Positions 10,396 through 24,200 of a stretch of DNA of 64,000 nucleotides are shown here, one piece after another. The DNA lies in contig NC_132899.1 of NCBI RefSeq assembly GCF_030463535.1, forward strand, positions 18,747,490 to 18,811,489. The letters are read 5' to 3'. The DNA is from Salminus brasiliensis. Its lineage: Eukaryota; Chordata; Actinopteri; Characiformes; Bryconidae. Made by a program: the position numbers and the translations under genes. Below the pieces are notes generated by a model. It did no database searches. It was not told the DNA's origin and saw only the letters and a program-made list of their open reading frames with translations. Positions within the stretch are counted from its first letter, which is position 1; each line of letters opens with the position of its first letter.

Positions 10396-10820
10396 CACTA
10401 TATGGACAAAAGTATTGGGACACTTACATTCATGGTTTCTTCTGAAATCAAGTGTATTGAGAGAAAAAAAAACATTTTGTCCTGCTTTTGTTGGATGGAT
10501 CTGTTAGGGTCTGATTTATTGACAAGAGTGTTAGTGAGGTCAGGATACTGGATGATCTCCACTCTACCACCTAAAACCAACTCGCATCCAATAATCCCAA
10601 AATCATTGGATGGAGCACCCTCATTCCAGAGAACACAGTTCCACTGCTCCACAGCTCAATGCTGGGGAGCTTTATAGAGTCCTATTCTATTGGCAATACT
10701 TTTCTACAGGGACTAGACCAGCTGTGTGCATGCATTTGCACATCTGTGTCAGCAATGGTTGCAACTTAAAGTAGTTGAATTCATTAGAAGGGGTGTCCAC
10801 AAACATTTGGACATATAGTG
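10396..10820 (+). mobile_element. MITE, CACTATATGGACAAAA family, copy 2 (both ends intact)
   Basis: Begins CACTATATGGACAAAAGT and ends with the near complement acatttggacatatagtg. It is flanked directly by TA on both sides (10394-10395 and 10821-10822), the target duplication of Tc1/mariner-type insertion. At 425 bp with no transposase it is non-autonomous. It is the best-preserved of three copies in the window. Confidence 0.8.
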
Positions 10821-11133
10821 TACACATGGGCACATTTTTATCTTCTTTTTTGTTTACTTTTGGCAGTAATTGTGTAGATGTAACATATTTGATTTTTTAG
10901 CAATTAATCACTTTTTTATGGATGCATCCATCCACACATTCCAAAAGGATGTCCATATGAAAACAGCATATGAATATTGATTGGATAGTGATAAGCTTGC
11001 TTGTTTTACACTTTTTTTTACCTGTTTTACCTCATCTGAGCTGTTGATTGCATTTTAAATGTCTCTCCTTTTTTTTTAAACACAGACCTGACAGGTCCCC
11101 ATATTGTTGACTGGGTTCTTGCAGGATTCACTC

Positions 11134-11139
11134 AATAAA
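11134..11139 (+). terminator. Candidate polyadenylation signal AATAAA
   Basis: The first canonical AATAAA found after the D8C-C1q stop codon, 950 bp downstream. It may be used by that gene, but distance makes this uncertain. Confidence 0.25.
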
Positions 11140-11599
11140 CTGTAATTGCGCCCTGTGACCGCAGGGGGGAGCAGTACTGTTGTGTTAGCGTTACAACTTG
11201 GAAAACAGACAAGATGGTCCAGAGCAAGCTGAGGACTTAGCTGTGTTGTCTGGGAACTCAAATTAAATCTCTGAACAGTTTTGTCTCTTGCGTGGTTCGT
11301 GTTGTGTTCGAGGTTTAATGTCTAATGAACATTTCTCAGGTAAATCAGAAATGTCATACCTGAATGAGCCACATAGACTCTCTTCTTTCCCATAAACTAC
11401 ATCTTCAGATAGAGCACTGAAGGTCATGTCTTAACTTCAGACATCGCTTGAACATCTTCAGGATTTCCCTCAAATACACAGGAGGGGTTATTATTACCAT
11501 ATATGGCTAAAATGGACAGGCATTCTTGTGACACTTGGCTGCCCATTGAACTATGAGGCCAGCAGTGTAGTGAGTAGGTTTTAAATATCTACACACCCT

Positions 11600-12169
11600 C
11601 AAATGAATGTATTATTTTATAGAAGCATCGTGGATGTCCGTTTTACACACTTTACACACTCACACTATCTCACACACTCACACACACGCTGCTGGCTACA
11701 GAGGGAAAAGGCGTGTAGGCCCTTTAAAGAGGCGGGGCTTGTGGAAGTCAGGCAAAGCCCAGTGAAGTTCACAGAGAGGCTTATGGCACTTCAGCGGGGC
11801 CGCCACTCCACTACAACACCCGGAGGCAGCAAGTAGCTGGAAATTATCAAGGCTCATGAGGAGGAGACACGTTTTACGCTGGACTTTTGGAAAGGGACGA
11901 TAGCCAAACCAGACAGACAGTTTCTTTCATTTTTTTGGACGAAACATGAGGAAAAGTGACTCCGTTTTCTGTTGGAGAATGGTTTAAGAAGTTCCCAGTC
12001 TTCTCCTCGTCCTGTTTATAACCTGTGTGGGCTGCGCCCGGCTGGTCTGCGGACTGCTGTAGCTACCGTTTACCTTGCTGAAGTTTAGGGCTACACGGCT
12101 GTAGGGCTGTCAGTAAACCGGTGGTGTTTTTTTTTTTATTTATTTTTTTTTATTTCTGGATAAAACATC
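11600..12169 (+). promoter_or_regulatory. myo1d: 5' flank and 5' UTR of myo1d
   Basis: GC-richer than its surroundings, with a GC box GGCGGGGC at 11731-11738 and several CpGs (ggccgcc, acacccgg, gcgcccggc). There is no clear TATA box, which fits a broadly expressed gene. A T-rich run precedes the start codon. The exact transcription start cannot be read from the sequence. Confidence 0.45.
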
Positions 12170-12264
12170 ATGGCAGAGCACGAAAGCTTGGAATTTGGGA
12201 AGGCGGATTTCGTTCTTCTGGACAATGTGTCCCTAGAGGAGTTTCTGGCCAACCTTAAACTCAG
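12170..12264 (+). CDS. myo1d: myo1d exon 1 (residues 1-31)
   Basis: ATG at 12170 opens [20 protein letters not shown], the conserved Myo1d N-terminus. The donor AG|GTAAGC leaves phase 2. The next coding exon is 23 kb away. Confidence 0.93.
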
Positions 12265-15200
12265 GTAAGCAGCCTGGACGGCCATTCACCTTTATTCTCT
12301 GCCTGGGTTTGGCATGGTGCACTTTGCACTCGGAGTGCTGCTGAGAGATCGGGAATACTCAGTTAGTTAGCTAGCTATCACTGCTGTCCAGGTAAAGTTT
12401 ACTACCCCCCCCAAGGTACGAACGCCACAACTCCCCCCCCCCCCCTAAAGGTACAGCATGGTCTTTAAGGCCCAAACGTGTGCCCTAAATGAGTGCAGTG
12501 TACACTGGCCCCGTGAAAAGCCTCGAGTCCAGACAGGGTGTGAGTTGTAGCGGTTGTAAGGGAATACGGTACACTTCTGTTCCCTGACAAAAGATGCAAT
12601 CACTACCACCACCACAGTGACAGCGTTTGTACACAGTGTAGGGATCATATGGATCATATGGATGTTGAAGGGACATCTCGAATTGCAGATCACTATAAAA
12701 ACATGTGTAGTAGTCTTTTAGGAAGGCAGCAATCTTCCCAACTACATGTTGCCTATAATGTGGGGCAGCTGTCAAAACTGTTTATCTGCTGGTTGACCCA
12801 ATTTGTTGCTTGTATTTCTTTTAGCAACATAAAACCAGAACCCTGCCTTTGGTCAGAAACCATTGCTAAATAATAATAAAAAAAAACATACAGGTGAATC
12901 AGACCAGGGGTCTGTGAGTGTAGAGTGAACAGGACTGTCAATGGTAAATTTACAGTGTACAGTCAACGGGATTGCTGCACGGATTAATACATGGGCTAGG
13001 TGGGGAAGAATCATGCAAGGGGGCCGATTGGTTGGTTGGCTGGGGAAGGGCGGGGAAGTCGGTGACCCTGACCTGAGGAGCTGCACTGCCCTGCTGACTG
13101 TACAGTCAGAGCTCTTCAAAAATAAGGGAGACACCAGATATTATTGACTTAAAAGTTTGCTGTAAAGCCGTGTTTCCACAGGTGGTGACCTGGATATTAT
13201 AGTATGATGGAGAACCAAGTCTCTGTCCTTTAGTCTAATTTGTAGCCTCTAATATGGCTGCTGACAGTAAAGAGTTACAGGTGGTAGTTTAGGTGATGTG
13301 AGGTATTTTACTTCTGTTTACAGACAGTGTATGTGTGTGTGTGTGTGTGTGTCTTGTGCGGTCATAAACACACATTTTGTATTTTGTAAACACATGTATG
13401 GCTTTGTTAATGTGTGTATTAGCTGACAGTGTAATACCTGGAATAGCCTGAAAGTGTTTGCTGATGGAGGAGGCTGTTAGGAGGCCGACACCACACAAGA
13501 CCTTGTGTGGTGTCTATCCAGGCCTGGAATTCTGGTAAACAAACCAGTGCTCTTTTGAGAAAGGAAAATTTGGTGGGGGGTTCACAAAGCCAGATTTCTT
13601 AGTTAGCCACGTAACATAATTGTAAAATCCAGCCTGTCCAAAACAAGGAGACGTACCGGATGTTCCTACTGGACAACCCTTATTACCGGCTTCAATTATC
13701 CTGCTTTACTGAGAAATCCTGCTTTGTGAAACTGTTAATGGATGTCAAACAATTTGCGTAAGCTTTTGTTCCGTGATAATACAGTCACTACATTTACATT
13801 ACATTTACAGTCACTAGATCATTTAATGTGTGTTTCAGCAGGTCACAGCATAGGTCATTCTTCATCTCCAGACAGTATGATGTATGGATCACAATCACAC
13901 CCTCAACACAAAAGGCTGATTTACAGAGATTTGTATCTTCCTTCCTCAGAAAAACGATTGTTTATATTTTGTTTTGCATCACACACATTTATGTCACTGA
14001 CCACAGGCTGCACCTGTGTGTCCTGACTCATAGAGTGAGTAGCCGGAGGGGTGTGGACCACGGAAATTCCCTCCCGTTCTCAGCCCTGTGGTCCAAACAA
14101 TAGCAGAGTTTAGAGCAGATGATCCTCTTCTTTTGCTTTGTGTTTTTGATTGAAGCAGGTCAGATCACATTTCCCCATTACTGCTCTGTCAATAAATGAC
14201 CGTCTGCCTGTGATGTGATGAATGAGACAGTAGTGTGCCAAGTGGGTCAAATGAATCATTGTTAGCCTTTACAGATATTTGATCTGACTAAACCAATAAT
14301 CTATAATCCAAGCTAAACACGCAACTAAATTTCACCGGTCCTCACAGTAAGGCGTAATGTAGCTTTCCATGTAGCTCTGGCTTGATATCAGGTTATGTTA
14401 TTTGTTGTTTCCAAACAGTTTAAGATCTCCTTAAGTGGCATCTTGGCCTGTCACTATTTGTAACCAAGAAATATTGTCAGACAATGCAAATTGTCTTAAA
14501 GGTGCTGTATACGATTCTGGAGAATGAATGTTGATCTGTGAACCTAGCCTCAGATCTTTGTGCCTATGAAACCCTTCGCAAATGTTGCACGATCAAATAC
14601 CATGATGTAACGTTACAGAAAATGATGTCAAGGCAGGTAGGTAGCTATAGTAGGTTAGCATTAGCTAGGTTGTAGGTTAGCAAACTGTTGCTATAATTGC
14701 TTCCGCAAAGACAAGACAAGACAACCCTATTGACCATTTGTGTTGGACACACGCATATACACGCCAGTCAGCAAATGTTCCCTCATCCTATGCACATACA
14801 TGAAGTAGACCAGTTGTGATGATCTATCTGATGATGTCACCACACAGCCTGGTTAGACTGTCCCAAAGGGTTCAGCATACTTCCAGCAAAAGGAAGTTCG
14901 TGAAAGGGCCTTCTCGCATACTTTCTGCGGAAGTTCGGCCAGCTGTCATACTCACAAGGTTACTTTCATCTCTGCAATTATGTCTCATTGTTCGCCAGAG
15001 CCACGTGAAAGTCTCCGCAAGAAGTGTGCTGAGCCTTCAAGGAGGAGTTTTTTACAGGACAGTTCTACCAAATATGAACAAGTTGTTTGTTTCCCATGTA
15101 CAGCACTAGTGAACCGCAAGGAATTTCCTGAAGTTTACCAATAGTGTATTTGTTTGAAATTGTACTGAATGCTTGCATATGCATAGATTTTCAGACATTC

Positions 15201-18200
15201 CTCAATGCTTTATTAGAAGGGAATAAACTAGGAAGTCTGGAAGCCTCATGGGAAGGAAAATCACTGTATTTATTAATTAATTTATTTATTTTATTCTGTT
15301 TTTTTGCAGCAAGCTTTTGACATATATTGCAATTATGCGCAATATGACAGTATTTAGTGCACAATATGCTTTTTCTGAGCAATGCTGAAAGAATGCTGAC
15401 CATCTGCTCATTTAATGGAAAAGTTTTTGCTTTTTTAAAATCTGGTGCTACTGGTGCATTTTGTAGTTGTGTAAATATATTGCGATTAAATATTGTGTGT
15501 TGGGTATACTGTAAATATTGAGATGTAATAATAATTTTTGCGACATCACCCACCCCTGCATGAAATCATGATTTTCTATGTCAAAATAACATTTGTTTAT
15601 GTGGTGTTTTGAACTAATGACACTGTGTTGAACTAACTAACCATATAAAAAGGGGGGTGTATCACACTATCTCTTTTTTTTTTTTCCTCTTTTTCGTTAT
15701 TTTTCTTCTTGCCCCGTTATCCTCAGCCTCGGTCTGAAAGTATTTGACTTTCTCCCTGGTCCGGAGATGGCGTGTGCAGTTTGTTATTTGCAGAGGGTGT
15801 GACCAGGCGTACTTCCTGCTACTTCCCCTATTTCACATCTGTGTCTGGAGCTCTACTAACAACAGGGACAGCAGGAGAACGCCAGATCACATCCCGTGCC
15901 TTCTGGAGAGTTGAAGGATTACTCTGATGACTCTGGTTATGCATTCAATACATCTTTGTATAGACAATATCTTTAAGACTTGGCTTCCAGTAAACCAAAT
16001 TTGAAAACCATACTTGCAGAGCTTAAAAAATACTAATTAAAGCTACATAGACAGTTCCATGCACATTGCTAATTAACCACTGCTAATTTCTTAGTTTAAA
16101 TGAACTTTTATCATGTCAGTCCTGTTTCAGTTTGTAAGAAAACAGCCTTCTGTTCTGGTCATTCTGGGCTATTTGTGCAGAGGATCAGCTGTGTTTAGAT
16201 TGATCATCCAGCCTATGAGCAGCACCAGGGAAAAAGAGGAGACTAAATATAACTGACTGGGACCGAGACCTTTTCTGTGGAGGTTTGTGTATGGGGCAGA
16301 TTTTATGATCATAAGAGCTTCTTGGGGACATAACAATTATGCCTGAATCCACCACCCAGCTGTCAGAGTCCAATTAGGCTTCTCGCAGAGAGATGTGCAA
16401 ATTCAACAAGTGTCACTACTGCTGACGTCCACAGAGCTGAATGGTGTTTTATGATCCTACCCGTGTTCAAGACCATGTTTACACGACTCCCACATGTTGA
16501 GCTTTGTATAGGCACCCTCCAAACACTGCTTAATTGATGTGCGCTCACTGCCTGTCTTTATATGGCAGTGCTGTTTTGTCTGCCCCGAGGATCTTGGGAA
16601 CGTTTTTGGCAATCCTCTGCACATTTCCAAAAACAATTAGGAGGGCTGCCTGAGACATTTTCTGAATTCCTCCAGACAGCGCCCCTGGTTCCGCCGATGA
16701 AAGGGCTGATATCCACTACGCAGTCAGCCTAAACCGCTTTCTCACCGACACCTCACCCGCCCTCTTTGTCTCATGAGTATCCGGAGTCACTCACTGTAAA
16801 ATATCAACCCTAAAAAGCCCCTAAAGTCCTCACTGAACTGACTCATTTATTTGGATTTACATGGATCTAGGGTTGTAAGAATGGAGCACTTCAAGGAATC
16901 CCATTTGGTCCTTTCTCTAACAGACTAAGTAAATGTCTAAACCCTGCCATGCCACCGAAGTGCTTATGTTGTAAACATTCAGACATGTGGTATTTGAAAA
17001 GGTATTAGAATTATTTAAATTGATGAAAGGATGCAAAGGTAACATGCCAAAGAAAGCATTTTAGGTTATTATGTGATGCATGAATAGTATGTGTGTAGTA
17101 TGTGATTGGTTAACAGCCCTGTTATTTTGCCTCAGAATGAAACCCATTGAATTTTCTATTCTAGGATGCACTAATATGGAACCAATAATATGGGAAAGCC
17201 CACAAGATAATTGATATTTTCCATGTCTATATCTACCAACGCTGATGGTTCTGCCCGTCTAGGGTTCAGTAAGTACTTCAGCACATATCAGTATGTAGTA
17301 GTTATTACTCATTGATACAAATTTTGTTAAAATCATTATGCACAACTAAGGTCTCCTCCAAATTGATGTTGGTCCACTCATCATTTAATAGTTACATGAT
17401 TGTATAAGTTTTCATATGATTGCTTGTGATTTTTTTTTTTTTTCTCTGTGAGTGTGTGTGCTGGCACCATGTAGCATTTTTTTCTCTGAAGGCCCATCAA
17501 TCTAATCTGCTCATCGGTAGCATGAGGGAAGAATTCATGACGATCCGAGAGCAGGTTTTTACAGAGTAGGACATGGAGTGATGAAAACCTAGGAGTGCTC
17601 TGCCATCTGATCTTGTCTCTGCCTGTCTGTTCTCTGTTGAAAGCGGGACAGAGTGAAAATCAAGTCCTTTATCCATAACTAATGGAGAATGTGGTGTCAA
17701 AACTCAGGAAGCCTGAAGTCTCTGGACACTTAAATGTGTTATCAAGAAGGGTATTGTGGCAGTCAGTGTAGCATTAAACTGAACCGGCATGCCTGTGGAA
17801 CCTGACCAGCTGGTTGTCAAAGGTATACCTTAAGTATTTAACTACTATGCGACTGCAGGACAAATAGGCACAGAGCCTCTCCCATTTCAGGGCTGTAAAC
17901 GTTCACTTGTTGCCTTAACAGCAGGGGCAGACTGCATGCAGCCCAGCTGTGACACATAGCAACCTGACTCCGTCCCTACAGAGCAGGTTCAAGGACCGAA
18001 GTCTCCTTATGGCTCAGGTGCTCTGAGCTCAGCCAAACACTGTCAAAGGATCCACTCCCTCTTCCTTTATGCATGGAGCAAAGGTCTGTGTACTCGTGCA
18101 CTGTGTTGCATTCTGTTTGGTTCTCAGGTCTAATTTAGCTATGTGTGTCCAATACATAAATCACTATACAACTTGTAGATTTATATGTGACCTTATTGCC

Positions 18201-21200
18201 CCCTTTCCACAAGTTAACACAGTTCCCTGGAGTCCTAATGAATTATCTGGTCAAAATACCTATTTTCACCCTGTCTAAACAGCCCTCTTCAGCCGGTTTG
18301 AGGGCCTGTTCCTTTAAATTATAATGAGCCACGGCTCACCCCCACTCACACCACCATCCTTTTAATCAGTACAACCAAGTTTTTGTCACTGTTTGTACTA
18401 GTTAGACATTTACTTCACCTTGAGTTCACATCTCTTCAGTTGTAGTCTGCTGTACTTGCTAAACATCCAAAAATATAATGTAAAACACCTGACCTGATAT
18501 TATACATATATACATATATTATGACATAATATGTTTGTGTCACTGTTGTGTTGAGTGGTGCACTACCCGTAATAATTTGTGGTCCCATGATGATTCCTTT
18601 CCACTGATGAACGGGGTGTCTGACTAACAGGGTACAGCGCACCTGTGTGGTATGTGTACTTTCTTTATTGGCAGTGAGTGTAGTTACGAGAGAATAGACC
18701 CTAATAAATCGTCAGCTCGGTGTGTGTGTGTACATTGGGAATGGAACTGCTTATTTTCAAATTCCATCCATGGAGAATGAATGTCATTTAAGAAATATTT
18801 TCCATAAACTTGCTAAAGACCCTGGAGGTTTAGACTACCTCTTGGGGTCCGGCGGATGGCCTGTTTCTTGTACCAGTGCTGCCCAGAGGTCCATCTGCTC
18901 TCTTGAGCTTAGACCACTGGCATGCTTGCCCATGGCTAAGGGCTCTCGCCTGGCCAGATCTCTCATAGTTTTCCTCTTTGTTCCTCTCTTAATAAAAACA
19001 AACAGAACGGGAACAGGCTGTCCAGCCTAGTGGGTTGCTGTGCTTGGGGCTAAAATTAAAGAAGGTTTTCTGCACTAACTATGAATGTTAATCTTTAATG
19101 TGTTTGCAATCAGTAAATGCTTTTTCTATTGTTTTGCTGACTTGTGCACTCAGTTGCTTTGAAATGAGGTTGCGTTAATCATAGACATATGCTTGTAATC
19201 CCTATAAAAGTGCTAACATTTGATTGATTCTTGTTTGACTACAGCTTGCAGCACTATCACTGTTTCTATTACTCTGCCTCCTTTTCCCATCAGAATGTGC
19301 TTTTCAGTTCTCTGGTATTGCTCAGTACCAGCCCCGGCACTCATGAAAAAATGAAAAAAGCAGCAAGAAGAGTCTGTAATGGTGAAAATATGTGTCTTTT
19401 CCTGAAAGGCTGGATTAGGGCATGATTAGATTTTTTTTTTTTTTTTTTGGGAAAACAGGCCCCTTTCTCTCGCTCTCCAGCAAAGAAAAGGGTTAGTCTC
19501 GCCACAAGAATTTCCATACAACCCCCTGTAATCTGAAGCACATTACCGGCCTTACATAAACAGGGCTGTGCTTTTTCGCTCCCCCCCCTTCAAAATAAGA
19601 ACCGAGGCCCACAAATGTCTCATTTGTAGACCACGAGTCCTGGCAGAGGGGCACTAAGAGTAGTAACGTTTAAAGGGCTTCCTCGCTCTTTCTATGTGCC
19701 CCATGTACCTCTCTTCAATCCTTAGTGTTTATGACCAGCTTGTTTTTATGGTGCTGACTGATGACTGATCTCCCGCCACTCTTGCATGTGTTTGTAGTGG
19801 GTTTGTAGTAATGGCTGATGTATTTGTTGTAGTTTGTGGTATTTGCCTGAGGCAGTGAATCAGATTGAGTATCACTGACTGAGTAGATGTCATTATGTTT
19901 ATTATGTTCCATATCTGTGGAACTTTATATGAAAGAGTGCCTAGCCTATGTTTTTCTTGTTTCTTCTTTCCATTGAAACACCATTGATCCAAATAAATTT
20001 GTAAGTCATTATTTACTTAACCATTTACCATCCCCTAATTTCAATATTTCATTTTCAAATATGAAACCAACAATGTCTGTATAAATTAATAAACATTGAA
20101 AGTTTTATCCTATAAAATCCTATAAGTTGTGTCAGTAGTCAGATTTGGCCAATGGTTTTCTATATAAATCAAGCTTGTACCTTTTCCGATCTTCACTATT
20201 ACTGCTACTTCTCATCCCTTGTCTACATCTGTCCTCCTTCTCCATTTCTTTCATAACTATTGCTATATGACTGTAGAATTTAAAAGGCCCATATGTACAA
20301 TAGTGTAGTAGTATAAGAGCTTTATGTAGTTTAGCTGTTTATATCCTCATATTCATTAGTAAATTATATAAATTTAATAATCATCCTCTTGTTTGAGTGT
20401 CTACATCCACAGCTTGAGAAGAAGGTGTGCCATTTTGTGAACTCAAGGTGAAGTAAATGTTGGCTAACTAGTTCAATTTACACATCTTTAGGACACAGCA
20501 AGAAGGTTATGTTACAGTCATTTACAGGGATTGTTTGGGAAGATGGACTATTCTGGCATTCAGTGAGTGAAAAATGTACCTTTTAGGTTTGGTCAGGGGG
20601 GCCTGCAGTAGTACAGTCTGTAAATGTGAGTGGGCTGTGGTTAGCAGTGACATCATTTTGGAGCAGCTCCATGTCTGTCCACCTGTTGACTCAGAGCTGT
20701 GTTGGCTTTGTGGAGAAGCCCTGTTGCACAGCCAGGTTGGAGTGCATGCTGAGGGTGTGACTCATACACACACACACACACACACACACATACACACACA
20801 CACACACACAAAACAGAGACACCCTTCAGTCCACTTTCCAACTCTCTCTCTCTATTTCTCCATGTAATTACAGTATACAGCTAGCCAATATCCTCATTAA
20901 CTTTCCTTTACACACTCACCCCCCCCCTTTCCTTTCTGTCTTTTTCTCTCTCTCTCGCTCTCACTCTCTTTTGTCTGTTTTTCTGCTTTTCCCTGCCCTC
21001 TCTTTACCCTGATCGAAATCTGAGAGCTCTCCTGAAATAACATGCTGAGTAATGTCTGAGTCTGCTGGATGGCCTCGTCTTTTTTGTCCTGCCTTCTTGC
21101 TTTCTGTCTTTCTGTTTTCTTTTTTTGGCTGTCATCCCATCTTCTGTTTCTCTGTCATCGCACATCAGGATTGGGACCAGTATGCCAGAGTCAAAAAGTG

Positions 21201-24200
21201 ATCAGGCCCGAGGCCAAGCTTTTTCACCCGGTCCATTCCATTCACCTTATTGCTGACTTATGAACCGTATTCACACTTCTGAAACAGCTTCTCTAATTCT
21301 TTAGCCGACAACAAAAAGCAGCTGATGTCATGTAGCAGTAAGTACGCTGAAATAACATAACCTTGGTCTGTTGGTTCCCTAAGATACTTGGGCCTGTCCT
21401 CCATTCCTGAGCTGTGCAGAAATTATGTAATCCGACATAAAATATATATGAGCAGCTTTGTTCATCGCTAATAAAAAGTAGTGCCTATGTATCTCCTCAC
21501 CCTTGTCTTTTGTGGATGTGTGGTTAAGGGTCATAGCAACCACCTAACAACCCCATAGCAACACCAATAAACCCCCCTGGATATCCTAGCATACACTTAG
21601 CAACCGTTTAGCAACATTGTAGGAAACACCTAGCCAACCCTCACAGGCACCGTTGCAACCACCTAACAACCCCTCAAACACCATAGCAACAACTTAGCAA
21701 CACCAACAAAACCCCCTGGATATCATTGCACACCCCTAGCAAAACCATACTTGGCAACTACTTAGCAACATAAAAAACATGTGGTTTACCATAGCAACCA
21801 CCTAGCAACTTCTTAGCAACACTATAGCAACAATTTGGCAGCACCAGTGAAACCACCTTGGTTACCATTGCAAAAACCTAGCAAGCCCTTAGTGACACCA
21901 AAAAAACACCTGGTATACCATAGCAACCACCTAACAACACCATAGCAACAACTTGGGTTACTACAGCAACTGTGCAGTAACAGCCTATCAACTGCCTGAC
22001 AATGAAAACCAACTAAGCTGGTCAACCATTCTGTGTTTCCTTTAGGCAGTGATGCTCCTTTAGGATGTTTAGTGATATTAATTTTATGTTAGAAAATATT
22101 CTGCTGTGGAAACTCGAAATGTACACATCAGATCTCACCCTAAAGTTGGCATACAATTGTCCTATCTGTGCAAATGTAAAAATTTTAAGAACCCCCCTTT
22201 AAAACAAGTACCGCTGATACCGCTGAATCTCCAGGACCGCTCCAAAGAGCATTTAACAGAAATCAGGCATTAAGTTACAGAAATTCACAATATAGGATAA
22301 GGCTACCAAACAGTCAATTGTTTGAATGTCTCCGTGAGCCCTGATGGATGAAGTATGAGGAAACAGAAGCCACCCAGGCACTGCCTAGACAAGGCCATCC
22401 CTCAAATCTCGGAGCAGATCCGAACAAGAGGGCTTGTGAGGAAAGACACAAAGCGGTCGGCAGACAATATAAATGAGCTAACTGAGTTCAGGATCTGAGA
22501 CTGGAGTAAAGGTGCATCAGTCAAGGGTTACAGAGTTCTGCATAAAACCGACCTGCATGAGAGAGTGACTAGAAACAAGCCTTTAAACAAATCACAGCTA
22601 AAATGAGGGGAAAGAATGTTGGTCAGATGGCACAAACATAACATCTGCCCATTTCTCAACAGACACCAGTACAACAGTGACGTATGGAGGTGACAGCATC
22701 ATGTTGTGAGGATGCTTTACCTCTGCAGGCACTGGGCATCTTGTTAAAATTAGAGTATGGATGGGTGGGTGGTAGAAATACAGGGAGAGAGTGGAAGACA
22801 ACCTGCATCAGCCAGCTAAAAAGCTAAAGCAGGACGCTGTTCCCAGGTACAAGGTCAGAGGAACTCATGAGTGATTGAACAATAAATAGATTAATGCCTT
22901 AACCAAAAGGGTGTTTCAGTAGTAGCAGCATTTATAGTGCTGTTTTGTAGTGCCATGCCGTTGCTCTCTGTCTGTATGATTGTGTTAGGAAGAGCAAGCG
23001 AGGCTGTGTTAGGAGGACAGGGACGAGACCGAGTCTAATCGAGTAAATCTAGACCAGCTGGCATGAAGAAACCTATCAACCCAGGAAGATTGATTTGTCT
23101 GTTGGCCGGTGGTGGGAGTGCTCTGCCTTTAAAAGACCTGTCAGCTGCTGCGAGGGAGCCTCTGTTTAGCACTGCGAGAGTGTTAACCTGGCAGAGATGC
23201 TGCTAATGCGACTCCCAGATGTGTCTGAACAGTGAGACTTGTGGCACTGAAATGGGCGTGGAAGGCTGGCTCTGAGATCAAGTTCAAAGGCCAAGAAAAA
23301 GAGCCAGCTGTCTGAGATGAAGTTAAAGACAAAGTTTATTCTGTTTGTTCTGAAACTACATGAAGGTTTTAATGAGTTGTTGGAGGAATGTTAAGGACAT
23401 TTAAGAGACATGTAGTGTTCAGGAGAGATACAGCATGTGTGACTTTTTAAATGACTTCTGGGGTCATTGAATCTTTTAGAAACTGTTCTACAATGGTTCT
23501 TTACAGCCTGTGGTTTTATGTTGAATCATCTGTATGCTTTTGGGGGCCAGGTTGAAGGGATCTTTGGATTGGTGGAAAACCTTTTGTAGATGATTCTATA
23601 AAGCACCAACACAAATTCCACTCTTGTTCCACTATTGAGTCAAAAAAATCCCTTTTCAGTACTATATAAAGCTGCAAGGCAGAAGTTCTCAAACCCGGCC
23701 TGGAGGACCGCCAGACAGTCTGAACTTTTAGCTCAATCTCGGTCTTGTGGGTATAAGATTCTTTGAGGAACTTTTGGGGGTTCTTCAATTTGAAACTGTG
23801 GAGGAACCTCTTAAGGTGCCTTGATGAAGACGAAAAAGGTTCCTTGTAGGTTCCTTAAAGCACCTTAAGAGGTTCCTCCAGTTTTAAATTGAAGAAACTC
23901 TAAAAGTGCCTTAAGGAACTCCTACTTTTAATAGTGTAGAGAACAAAATTTGTGGTTCCTTCAATAATATTTGCCCTAAAGTCTCTATGGCCCAAGTTCT
24001 CTTTTGAACTGGTTTGTTGATAGAACATTGTTCCAAAAGGCCTACAATTTGTCCAAGTGCTTTTTGGCTAATGTAAGACCAGCATCAATGTTTATTTTAG
24101 TTAGTGGTCTTTTCTGTCTTGCTGCTCTCTCATGAACATCCATTTTGGCCAAATCTCTTTGTTACTATAAAGTCATGAAGGCTGACAGTATCTAAGACTA

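Larger units (their letters stand above)
10183..11600. other. Intergenic stretch and probable 3' UTR of the D8C-C1q gene
   Basis: Contains the 425-bp MITE at 10396-10820 and little else. No AATAAA occurs soon after the stop. The first good one is at 11134-11139, so the 3' UTR may extend through the MITE or use a non-canonical signal. Confidence 0.5.

Noticed and set aside
21530..22020. CRISPR-like array
   Set aside because: The repeats are degenerate, spacers are irregular, and the context is a vertebrate intron.
21822..22025. Antisense 67-codon open frame
   Set aside because: It lies inside the minisatellite and its apparent protein repeats reflect the DNA repeat.
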